From Bugula neritina (Eukaryota; Bryozoa; Gymnolaemata; Cheilostomatida; Bugulidae): a stretch of 64,000 bases of DNA. The stretch spans positions 24,583,126-24,647,125 of the forward strand of contig OZ037766.1 of NCBI GenBank assembly GCA_964035545.1. The letters are read 5' to 3'. Below the pieces are notes generated by a model. That model was not told the DNA's origin. It made no database searches and was given only the letters and a program-made list of their open reading frames with translations. Below, piece by piece: positions 24,901 to 44,146 of the stretch (positions are counted from its first letter, which is position 1; each line of letters begins with the position of its first letter). The position numbers and the translations under genes were made by a program.

Positions 24901-27900
24901 ATGATGAGGGACCACTTTATAAACCAGTTGAATGGGTTGGAGCAGTAGTAGAAGTTCATGATATAGACATAGAGCCTACGCCACATGAAAGGGGCATACT
25001 AGTAGCACCCGGTACTCTAAACAGACTTACAATAACTCAGGTAAACTCTTGGTTGTTGCAATTTCAGAACCCCTCATCATCAACTGTAAATCTTGTAATG
25101 TCTATATATATTGGAGTTGCCAATCTTCAAATTACAAGTTACTTGGACATGTCGTAATGTAAATATAAGTTGTAAAAGAACGCTGTTGTATATACTTAAA
25201 ATAAATAACATGACAAAAAGACGATTAAATAGAACTAGATGTACTTTTAGCTGCATCACCTTTGTAACCGCAAATTAATACTTTTACGATTTGTTTTGCA
25301 ATCAGCACAGCAAAATCTCAACACAATTACTACAGTGATTGATTTGAAATATAAAACATGTTATTACTGACTTGTAATGTTTATTTGGAGCATTGTATTA
25401 TATATTGATTTATTGAGCCTATATGCAACATATTTTTAGACTAAGTTTGAGAGAAAAGGTGGAGTTTACGGAGACTGCTTAGATACTACTGATAAGAAGC
25501 CACCAACATTTTATTCTGGAAAATACACCAAGCAACACTGCGATAACACTTGTCTGCAAAAAGAGGTATGCACTTATAAATATCGGAGAGAAATATGTCT
25601 GCAACTGTTAAAAGTAAAATATTGATGTTTTAAATAAGCAAATCTATGTAGAACAATTTTATAGAAAATTGAATATGGCATAGGATGAAGGTAAAGGCAA
25701 CCATTGCATAAATTGTTATTAAAATGGTGTTGCTATGTGCGTTTTGTAATGGTCTATGCACAGAAACAATTTAAAACTACTCTATTTTAAAAATACCTAT
25801 AATCAAAACCTTATGCAAATTTATAGTGACTATCCCCGTAAGAACCACTGATGAAAAGGTTTATTTAAGCGGACTAAGGACTTATTCACATGTGGCACAG
25901 GAGCATTTCTGACTGGATGCTCTTCCTAGCATCACCGCAGTAGCTTTTACTGGGGCTTGAACCCATGACTTTGTGTTTACTAAGTCAAACACTGTAACCC
26001 CTAAACCACGGCTTCTTTCTAAAAGCACCTCCAACAGTACAGTTTAAGAAGGTAAAGGTAGAGTCATAAATTTAGTTTCATTTTACAGGTTATTGAAAAG
26101 TGTTGCTGCTATTTAAAGATTATTAAATACAACTTATCAAACTACACCACTGAATCCTGGAGCTCATCACTAGAAGACAGAAAGTCTGGTCTGAGTAACT
26201 GGACGGAATGTTCTGGGTCCAATCTCACCACTTGTATAGATGAAGATAGTAAGTTGATTTACCCCCTAGACACACTTTGTCGTAACGTCAACCGTACTGT
26301 CAAATGTCAGCCATGTCCGAGCTGACCGTAAGACATTGTGGTACGTCAGGATCAAGCACTGATTGATTAAAACAATTATATCAAACTTCTATTGGACAAA
26401 GAGACGCTTGCGTAAACTTATTGGATATAAAATATGGTTAATGAGGTGTCATAGATTGTACCCAACAGCGGACTTTGAGTGAGAGTTTTACGTTACGACC
26501 TATGTTATGGCAAAACATGTCTAGGGGGTTAGACCAACTATAACATGTAAAACTTTGTTGAATCTCATACTCAAAACCTACTTGCATGACTTAGCTTACA
26601 CATTTTCTTGAAACACACAAATTTATTGTTAACAAACTATAGGTTGCTGGAAGAGAATATGGGAGAAATATGATAGTGGCTCTTTAGCATGTGACAACTG
26701 TACTGATACTTGCAAGTATGCATATAATTTATAAACCTGAAGTAGTGATGGGTGAATGAAGCATGTAAGTTTTAAGAAGCTTACAGAGTATTCATACACC
26801 TAAAGTATTAGCTGTTGTGATCTGTTTTTTTTTAACTCATCAGCTTGTATTGATTTGGGATGTTCAAGTAACGATCTCTATAAGTTCAACCTCAACTGAA
26901 ATTAAACTTTTTCACTTTTTATCTAAATTATTCAATTATGATATTGCTAACACAGTTTATAACATTGATATCACCAATGAAAAATAAAAACGTAAAAACT
27001 CTAATGCTTGATAAAAATAGAAAAAATTATTTTTCGCATATTTTTTCAATTAAGCTTGAATACATTCAATTTAATCATATTAAACCTTTTTATTCTGTGA
27101 TTAACCAAAAAACTACAAAGTAAAGTTATAACTCATCGCACATCTTCAAATATATAGAATGCTTTCTGATTGCAGGGAAACAATATATGCTACAAAGTTA
27201 GCCTCAGTTCCATGGCCTGCACCAGCGTATTATGTGAGTAGTTTTACTAGGCCTACCATCATTTTCAAGTTACCTCAGTTTTTGTAGAAAATAAGGATAA
27301 TATCTCAGTAAGCAATAGCAATCACTTAGTCTAAAACTTGCACACAAAGCATGTCGGATGCCCTCAATACACATATTCAATGCTTACAGAGCTGAATGAT
27401 TTTGAACCTTACTAAAGCCGAACATATTTAGCATGTTGAAAAATTACTAGTTATAAATATGACAATCTAGTAGATAACAGTCTGTTCAAAATTGCAAATT
27501 TTTGCACCAATCCCAAATATAATCGGACTGAAATATAAATAAAATAATTTATTTCTAGCTATCTCTGAGCAATTTTTAATTGATGTCTATAAGCTAGGCA
27601 GCTGAAATATATTTTTTAGAAGCATTTAGTTAATAGACTGACGCCATTTTTACCCGAACACTATTTACTAGTATTACACATTTAAGCTAGTTGAAAAATA
27701 TGCAAACAAACATTTAAATTTTAAATTATTTCCAATAAAATAGAATTTGGCTAAAATTAAAATTTAGCCAGTTTGAAGGCTACATTGTAAAGAGATATCA
27801 AAACTGTCTTTGTTAATCCTGGCCTGTTTCGTGCAGTAAATTTTAAACAAAATTTTTAGAAACCTAAAAAAGATTTGCAACGGTGTAATCAACAGCATAG

Positions 27901-28692
27901 GAATAACAAGTTATGTGTGCCAATAATCATCCTGATGTTCAAAACATTAGTGGAATCTTCTACTAGCTATTACTTATCAGTATTTAATTTACTCACAAGA
28001 AATTTCCATAGCTAGAAGGTTATAGTCACAACAATTCTAAACTATTTTTGTAGGATAGCCAAATACGTGTGAATGAAGCAATAAGGAATACTTTGGCTGA
28101 ATATAGACATTTAGACACAAATCAAAGTTATATCCCTTTGAGTCTATACAAAGAAAATTTCCTCAAAGTACAGATTTACTATGAAAGTCTATCAACAACA
28201 TTTGTGAGAGAACAGGCTGCCATTAGCCAGTTTGAGTTTGTGTCTGAGCTAGGTACATGCACTCTATAGGGGCAACTTATAATACAATAATTAGTATGTG
28301 ATCTTCATTGCTCAAGTAAAGGTTTTCTTATTAAATGAAACTTTGTTGTTTAAGAATTGTTATTTATTATAGTATCACACTCAGCTATTCAGCAGCTTTT
28401 ATAGTCGCAATTGTAGGCCAATATAAAATGATTTCATATTTGAGCGTGTATAGTAACATATTTTTGTTGTGCTCAATTATTTTACCAAGTTTAGCTTAAA
28501 TCTATTTTATGATTGATCAAAGTTTGTGTAAACCTGTGTTATTAGTTAATTATTGTTTAATTTTCAGGTGGAACTTTTGGTCTGTGGATAGGATGGACAA
28601 TTCTCACCATATTTGAGTTCTTTGAGTTTATGAGTGACTTAATATTTGTGAAATTCATGTCAAAAGCAAAAAAATTAAATGATGAAACGTAA
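18989..28692 (+). CDS. DEG/ENaC family sodium channel subunit, copy A
   Basis: Twelve exons give 543 aa: 18989-19138, 21584-21674, 22350-22499, 23837-23953, 24165-24347, 24841-25040, 25440-25565, 26089-26248, 26643-26715, 27176-27233, 28054-28252 and 28568-28692. The product is a plasma-membrane cation channel subunit of the degenerin/ENaC/ASIC superfamily; subunits normally form trimers. Order: cytosolic N-terminus, pre-TM1 motif TTSQGITQVF (68-77), TM1 (about 86-106), the extracellular start PAVTICNNN, GNCYTFN, a Cys-rich thumb (YGDC, HCDNTC, CCCY, CDNCTDTC), the VPWPAPAYY segment, then TM2 (about 505-528) with GLWIGWTILTIFEF. The family's His-Gly is Gln71-Gly72 and the GxS filter is Gly511-Trp512-Thr513. 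The start ATG was chosen because copy B starts at the equivalent place; an in-frame ATG 46 codons upstream is not conserved. Introns over 300 bases hold only the repeats listed separately. The ligand and subfamily cannot be decided. Confidence 0.92.
21962..22024 (-). mobile_element. Truncated tRNA-like SINE remnant (family 1)
   Basis: On the minus strand this keeps the head of the tRNA-like repeat (GGCCCC-like start, TGTAATGG A-box region, GCATGC stem) but lacks the T-arm/B-box. It lies in intron 2 of channel copy A. It matches the fuller copies near 31.9, 41.5, 51.3 and 57.5 kb. Confidence 0.5.
25809..26016 (-). mobile_element. tRNA-headed SINE (family 2), minus orientation
   Basis: Read on the minus strand, it starts GAAGCCGTGGTTTAGGGG and has a B-box-like GGGTTCAAGCCCC. 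Its body contains TGAATAAGTCCTTAG and CATCAGTGGTTCTTAC. The same body is found at 33806-34013 and, more diverged, at 31107-31276. It is inserted in intron 7 of channel copy A. Confidence 0.7.
26262..26528. mobile_element. MITE with CCCCCTAGACA terminal repeats and TTA duplication
   Basis: The 267-base element starts CCCCCTAGACACAC and ends in the near complement TGTCTAGGGGG. It is flanked on both sides by TTA (26259-26261 and 26529-26531). A second copy, inverted relative to this one, lies at 48094-48355. A three-base TTA duplication suggests PIF/Harbinger mobilisation, though this is inference. It starts only 14 bases into intron 8 of channel copy A. Confidence 0.75.
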
Positions 28693-28780
28693 TAACAAAG
28701 TGAATGGCATTATTATACTCTATACTTTATAACTATATATAGCTTATTATATTATTGAATTTTTTAAAAAGTTAAAATTG

Positions 28781-28786
28781 AATAAA
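28781..28786 (+). terminator. Candidate poly(A) signal of channel copy A
   Basis: AATAAA lies about 90 bases after the TAA stop of copy A, an ordinary distance for an animal mRNA. Confidence 0.55.
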
Positions 28787-28865
28787 TGAAAGATCAGAAA
28801 CTTAATTTATTAATACCAAAATTATTACATAATGTTATTTATTATTTAATTAGTGTTTGGAATTA

Positions 28866-28921
28866 CACACACACGCACAGGCACACGCACACGCACACGC
28901 ACACACACACACACACACACA
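28866..28921. repeat. CA-rich microsatellite downstream of channel copy A
   Basis: ACAC units with CGCA and GGCA interruptions in the first half, then a pure CA run. It lies past the likely poly(A) site of copy A. Confidence 0.85.
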
Positions 28922-30841
28922 ACAATAGTTTTTCATTATTTGTGATGGCTTTGATTGCCATGAGAGAAGGGAATTTTTAATATGGGTAATTCACAAGAAA
29001 AAAAAACATAAAAGTTGTTAACATAAAGCTGACAAAATTATGTTACTATTGGTAATAAAGTCGACATATGTTCTTGAACTCACATGGTTTGTTCTAATGA
29101 TAGCAACTAGTACTGCGGTTTGAATTTTACACATGAAAGCAATTATCATTTAAGTCAACTTTTAACATAAAAAGTTTCGACTTAAAAGCAATGCCACATT
29201 TTGTATAAAGCATGTATTTTATATAATTATGCAGGCATGTAGAATTTCACTCTAGCATTACATCAGATCTGGGTTTGGAAAGCCTGCAAGATGTTCAGAG
29301 ATGCAAACTACTTAACACTATGACTAACTTCCAAACCCACATTGCTGTATATTTGGCTGGCTTATATATACCAATATACCAGCACATTCCATCTAGCAAG
29401 TATGCAGAAAACTAGAACGTATACTTGCAAGGTTACATTGAGTAATAAATATACAACTGATACTAGCTATAATATATCTTGTAAACTCTAGCAACATGTG
29501 TTTCTAAAGATAAAAATCGTTTTACTTGGAGATCATTAAATACTACTGGTATATGCATGCTGTGTGATTTCATTGCCTCTGTACTAAAGTTAGGCTTTTG
29601 ATCTACCACCCAGTATCACCCAAACATACAATGAATTTGCTGTCGCGGTTTACATGAACTTGTGATTGTGGCTTCATTTGATGCAACTGTTGCCAATCAT
29701 CAAATGAAACATCCATGATTGTATAATGGGGAGTTTTGAGATGCAGTCATTTTTCATGCCACTGTATGGCTTAATAACCATACAATATTACATGAACTGG
29801 TTGAGTTGTATAGCAATGGATTGTTGTATTCCGATGTACATATAATTTTTAGTCAACCAAAAAGTATAGTGGCATAAAGATGAGGTAATTTAATTCAATT
29901 TATTATTATTAATTCATTTAATTAATTTAACCTAATAAACTTAACAAACTGAAACAATTTGCGTATCACGGCAAAGTTACATTTACACAGCTGCAAACAG
30001 GTTAATTTTGTTGGTTACTTTTTAGACAGAAGCTTACAAAATAAAATAAATTGTTCTTGTTTTAAATATTTTATTATTGTATCCATAATTCTATAACTTA
30101 ACAATAATCAAACATGGCATACGAATGTGTAGCAATACTGCATTGTAAAAAGCTAAGAATTAACCTGCAATAACATACAAACTTACGCATTCAGTTTTAT
30201 TTTGGGTAGCCTACTCTATTATAAATATAGCACAACATCAAATCAAATAGAGAAATTTTCAAGGATATAGCAGACTTGAAATATATACTGCCGCTACACA
30301 TATAAGAAATGCCTTTAAACATTTGTTCATCTATCTATGCTATTGTGAGTGGCGCTACAAAATTTTTTATCGGGTGCAAGACATGCCGTGTTATCTAGTA
30401 GTAGAGAGAATGCATTGAGTTCACAGCAAATGTACACAAGCTATTTAACCGTGAGTCTCCATAGCTTTATATTGAAAAGCTTGCATATAGTATCAATGCT
30501 ATAGTAATACAACAACCCAGACAGCTGTATATTTTTGTGCATGTATAGCCATAATAATTGCCATTTGTAAAAATATAATTTTTCAAACGTAAATTCATGT
30601 AATTTTTTTACATATATATACTACGTAGTACATACTAAAATTTTAGTGCCTAAATTAAAGAGTTGAGTTAGTCTGAGTAGTTCAACTTTCATGCATAGTC
30701 ATCTAAGCAGATAAAATGGTGCTTTGTTATGCTGGTACACTTATTCAAAGCTGCTGCACACAGTAACAGTTTACTGTACATACATTTATATATAGATCTG
30801 TGAAAAGTGTAGGCGCAAGAATATTTGTATGAAGAAACAGC

Positions 30842-30891
30842 ACTGCAGGAGGAGGAGCAGCAACAGCAGCAGCAGCAACAGCAGCAGCACT
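30842..30891. repeat. CAG/CAA/GGA trinucleotide repeat
   Basis: About 16 triplets of mostly CAG with AGG and CAA variants. It is intergenic and no coding frame around it is supported. Confidence 0.8.
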
Positions 30892-31106
30892 GATTGAAGG
30901 ATCTGATTTCAATTTATATTGCCTAGTAGTGGCAGTAGTTGAAGAAAGTTGTTACAACAATTTTAGTAACCAGGTCATCTATGATACAAGTGGGTTTGTA
31001 TATAACTATGTCTTGAAGATATTAAACAAAGTTATTTTAATGTTTTTTAAGTTAAACTGACTCCTAAACATTTAGGTGTGTATATGTAATGTTGAAGTAG
31101 TATAGA

Positions 31107-31276
31107 GAGCAGTTGTGGTCTAGGAGTTAAAGCACTGGTCTTGTAAATACAAGGTCAGTGGTTAGAATAAAAGTCATTGGTAATGTTAGGAAGTCCACAA
31201 CTACTCCTTTGCCAGAATAGAAAACAAGTCTTTAGCACCTGTTAGAGACTTTTCTATCAGAGGTTTTCCATGCAGT
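31107..31276 (+). mobile_element. Diverged SINE of family 2
   Basis: A tRNA-like head (GTTGTGGTCTAGGAGTTAAA, then a CTTGTAAATACAAG hairpin) is followed by a body with AATGTTAGGAAG, AAGTCTTTAGCACC and TATCAGAGGTTTTC. The body aligns with those at 25809-26016 and 33806-34013. The head differs from theirs more than the body does. Confidence 0.5.
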
Positions 31277-31839
31277 ATGACAAATATATAAACCCAACTG
31301 AGTGGAATATAAACCCAACTGAGTGCGTAGACATATTTAGGCAGTGGGAAGATTTTTATATTGTAGCTAATTATTGATTTAAAAGTATTAACTTGCTAAC
31401 AGCTTAGTTTAATCAAAAAGACATTTATACATATTTCATTCAGGTCCCTCGAAAGCATTTTAAAATTTCTCCTTAGACCTAATTGAAGCATCTTTTGGAA
31501 ACTAACAAAGACACAAATAAACTCAGACAATTCTGCTGTATAAGACTTGATTTGATTTAAATGCCTACACTTTGTGTTACTTTTAATAAAAATCTATGTT
31601 ATATACACAGAAAGATAGAAACCACTAATAGTGGTAATTTATATTATTCATGTAGATATTAATATTTCAAATTGTAAAACTGAGTTCACATTTTAATATA
31701 TAAAAAAGGTTATACAAAACTTCATGCTTGTCATCTACAAAATTATAATTTAAAAAAAGTGGTCTACAAACGACAAAATTGTTTCTTCAAGCGGTGTATC
31801 TAGTATTTTGCTATGACAATTGAAAAATACTTTTGCCCC

Positions 31840-31930
31840 CCCCCACTGGGAATCAAAACTGATACCTCTGGCTTGCAAGCAAGTGTGCTAACCATGCATT
31901 ACACTACGGGACCATTGGGTAAACTCATGC
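31840..31930 (-). mobile_element. tRNA-like SINE copy (family 1), minus orientation
   Basis: The minus strand reads GAGTTTACCCAATGGTCCCG, then a tRNA-like head with GGTTAGCACACTTGC and a B-box-like GATTCCCAGTGGG, ending in a G-run. The flank GAGTTTACCCA-TGG before the tRNA-like start is shared with the copies at 51.3 and 57.4 kb. Confidence 0.65.
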
Positions 31931-32121
31931 ATCACTACAGTAATTGGAATTAAAAAGAGTAAGTCATTTACACTGCATGGTATATTGCTTATAATTTATA
32001 ATGATAATAATACCAATTTAAGTTCAATTTAACCCAATAAAATTTAAACATTATAATATTTCAACATTTTGATTGTTTTGTTCATACGTTAACATAAGAC
32101 TAAATTTTAAGGTGCTTTAAA

Positions 32122-40687
<8,566 letters not shown>

Positions 40688-41447
40688 GATAGGTCCTGCT
40701 ACCTGATCAGAATATAGTTGTGAAAGGTAAACCAAATTGGTGGTGGTTTTTCATTCATTGGTTATTACTCAGTAAATTTGTATCATTTTTACTCTTTTAT
40801 TAAATAATTATAAAAAGAAGCTACAGAAGCATTCTATTATAAAGCTGAATACTTCAATTTTTCTAAATCTAATACAACCTCAATAACTAGCCAGTGATAA
40901 AATAGCATTGTTCATCCTTATACTGTATATTAGCATAAGATAGAATACCAATTATTATGTAGATTTATAAAACCATATGCATGATTTGGTTGGGGGATTT
41001 TTGTATATAATATATAATTATATTATATTATATAATTATAATGTTAGGCCATACTAGCTTTTTAACTATAGTAGTTAACATACATGTTTGGAAATTTAAT
41101 ATAAACTAACATTATACTTGTATTGCACTGTATAATTATGAACAATATATGCTACTACTATTGACTGTGTATTAAACTGTGTAGTTAGTTTCATTCAGAT
41201 AGCTATAGTGTTCCTGAATTTCTATGATTAATATAATTAGTATATGCTTAGTAAAAAATCAGTCTTATAACAATAATTTGAGAGTGGAAAATTTTTATAC
41301 GCGTGTCAAGAATAAAACTTCAAAGTAGCAAAGACTACATTTATAGATAATTATAGTTCCATTTTATTTTTGCATAGTTTTTCCGACTGCTTTCATGTTT
41401 GCTCATTTTTTTGTTATACACATTTATGTATATTTTCTTTTGCTTAC

Positions 41448-41716
41448 TGTAGTGATGGTTAGCACACTTGCTTGCAAGCCAGAGGTCTTGGGTTCGAATC
41501 CCAGTAGGGGCAATTATTTTTCAAGCTATTTTGGTCTTTAGTGAAGTTTAGTAGTACTCCGAGGGAGTTGAGAGGCCAGGGAAGCCTGATGACTGAAGGA
41601 GTAGTAGATAGGCCAGTGGAGTTCAGAGAACTGGGTGGGATATAGTGTTGAGTTTACCCAGTGGCCTCCGTGGTGTAAGCTAGAGGTCTTAGTTTTGAAT
41701 CCCAGTTGGGGCAATT
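41448..41716 (+). mobile_element. Dimeric tRNA-like SINE (family 1)
   Basis: Two tRNA-like modules (41448-41512 and 41663-41716) are joined by about 150 bases containing GAGTTGAGAGGCCAGGGAAG and ACTGAAGGAGTAGTAGATAG. The first has GGGTTCGAATCCCAG, a good internal B-box. The same module-spacer-module layout recurs inverted at 57332-57618. Confidence 0.7.
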
Positions 41717-42865
41717 ATTTTTCACTTACAAATTGTAGCATTATTAAAGGGTGCTTAATCAAATGGATGGATAGATCACAGCTGTTATTAGTTAGTTAAA
41801 ACATCTTTACAGTACAGCGAGGAAATAAGTTTTTATAAATGCATGCATTTCTCATCTTTAGAAAACTACATTTGATTTTTTATAGCTACAAATTTAAATT
41901 AGAAATTTTAAGCTTTAAGCTTTCGACAACACATTTTGTTTCTAGCAAAACATTTCATACACATTTAACAAATCAATCTATCAACTCTTTTATGTCTAGC
42001 CTTTTTCCTATAACACCGCTTGGAGCTAGACTCAAATTCAAATTCTTAGTAATAAGGACTAGAAACAAACAACTGTAGAACAGGCAAATTATAGTTTGTC
42101 AACTTTGAGAAGGTTACCTGCTGGTGCAGGGTATACTACATGCACATACTGCTTTAGATAATGTTTTTACACAGCGGTTTATGCAGCATTGTAGTCTATT
42201 TATTGTTCAATCATTTGCAACTGTTTCTTACAACTGTATATGCGATAGTCCCTATTAAGTAAAAGCTTAAAACTACAAAATATAGTGCAATCAGCACAGA
42301 TGCAATGATTATAGTTATTATATATTTCTAATATATAGTGCTAAAGCCTAAAATTTTATGTGTGAATTCTTTAAAAAAAATTGTATACTAGAGAAATTTG
42401 TTTATGATTAGAAAATTTTTATTGAAATTATAGTGCATGTTAGCCTGTTAATAACATCTTGGTGTTATTGATATAATTATCAATTTTTTTCTAGTAAAAC
42501 TTAGAAAAAAGTGCAACTTTTAAGCTGCAATAATGATGAATGATCAGAATAGTTATTACAATTATCTGTATAAATATATAGCTGAATATATTGCTTCTCT
42601 ATTTGCATTTATTATAACCAATTACCACACAATGTTATAATATACTACTTTATATTATAAACATACAAACAACAAAAATAAAAAACAATAGAAAAGATAT
42701 TCTCTGATCCTTGCTATAATTTTGATTGTTGTTGTAGTTATACCTAATCTATAGTCATAGTTTGCAAGAAATATTGTTTTAAAAGCTCTATTAAATTTCT
42801 AAACCAATTATTGTATAATTTTAGAAACTGAAAACTGTAAAATATACAGTAGCTTTGATAATTTT

Positions 42866-42871
42866 TTTATT
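42866..42871 (-). terminator. Candidate poly(A) signal of BHMT copy 1
   Basis: TTTATT on the plus strand (AATAAA on the minus strand) lies about 30 bases past the TAG stop at 42902-42904. Confidence 0.5.
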
Positions 42872-42901
42872 TCAATGTTCATCATTAAAAGTTTTTGCAT
42901 T

Positions 42902-44050
42902 CTATGTGCTAAACTCCCAGAGCTTAGCATATCTACTTGGTTCTCCCTTTTCAGCTGCCACGTCTGAATAATCACGACTCATCACATTCTTTCCGTCGTC
43001 ATCGTATCTGATAGTAAAAACACCACAAACCAAATTATAGTTTATATTTATTGTTGAACTCTGATAAATTACTTTATAAATTTCAAATAAATTCAAGAAT
43101 TTTTTTACAACCAGTAGATTACTTGCTATACTGCAGATGAATAACAATTAAGAAACATGCACTCATTAGTACATAATTTTTGCACTGAAAACTTAAAAAC
43201 GATGCGTATCCAGACATGCATCTTAATCTACAGAGCACACTGTGTTTGAAACGTTGCAGTTTAAAAAGAATTCACAGTTTCTACAGCGAGTGTAGAAAAT
43301 TAATGAATGAAACTTAACTATAATACATGTACAATAATTTTAACAAAGAAAGTGATTGAATAAATAAGATATACCCAGGTATATTCCAATGCTCCTTTGG
43401 ATTTTAGATTAGAATGTCTAAATCTGGTTGAGTTGTAAATAGCTATAAATTACATAGATATGTGACAAATTTTGATTGAAAACTATTTGCAAAGAAAGAA
43501 AACTATATTGATATTTGTAAAAATTTGTTATTGAAAACTTTAAATCATTTTAACCCCGTTTACAGGGTAATCAGTAGGCTATTTCAGCCGGCGTTTTAGC
43601 TTTTAGAGTTGATATTTGTACTGTATATCTTATATGGAATCACTTTACCAACTTTTTATGCTTTTATACAGAAGATTTATATGCAACCTATAGCTCTTTC
43701 AGCATTTTAAAAATTTTCTAAATTCAAGGGCACCTTTAACATCATAAATATTCTATTGCTATATAGAAACGTCTACTAACTTTGCTGCAGCACAGGACCT
43801 TCCAAATGATTTGCTAAGTGCTCTCATATAAGTTGCATCATTACCACAACACAGTCCTATATATGTCAAACCCATCTTTTTACACTCTTCTGCAAACCAT
43901 CCAATTTCTTTAAGAGATACGTAATGCTCCTTCAAGTCACTAGGAAAACAAGGCTCACCTAAAACATGTGTGTAACTTACCTAAAGGAGAGTGTGGCAAA
44001 ATAAAGACACACACGTGTGTGTGTGCGCGTGCATGTGTGTGTGTGTGTGC

Positions 44051-44146
<96 letters not shown>

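Larger units (their letters stand above)
28693..32121. other. Spacer between the two channel paralogues
   Basis: About 3.4 kb with no gene. It contains two short perfect inverted repeats (29270-29280 with 29329-29339; 29673-29683 with 29698-29708), a CAG-rich microsatellite at 30842-30891, a 21-base tandem duplication (ATAAACCCAACTGAGTG) at about 31288-31326, and two SINE copies. The promoter of channel copy B should lie in its last part, but no core element could be fixed. Confidence 0.6.
40688..42901. other. Intergenic region between channel copy B and BHMT copy 1 (convergent)
   Basis: About 2.2 kb at the 3' ends of both genes. Possible copy B poly(A) hexamers are an ATTAAA near 40799 and an AATAAA at 41311-41316; neither is decisive. 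It contains the dimeric SINE at 41448-41716 and otherwise plain AT-rich DNA. Confidence 0.55.

Noticed and set aside
41448-41512. Functional tRNA gene
   Set aside because: The anticodon stem and acceptor do not pair well and the module recurs at several loci with a shared leader and spacer; it is SINE-derived. The copies at 31.9, 51.3 and 57.5 kb were rejected for the same reason.
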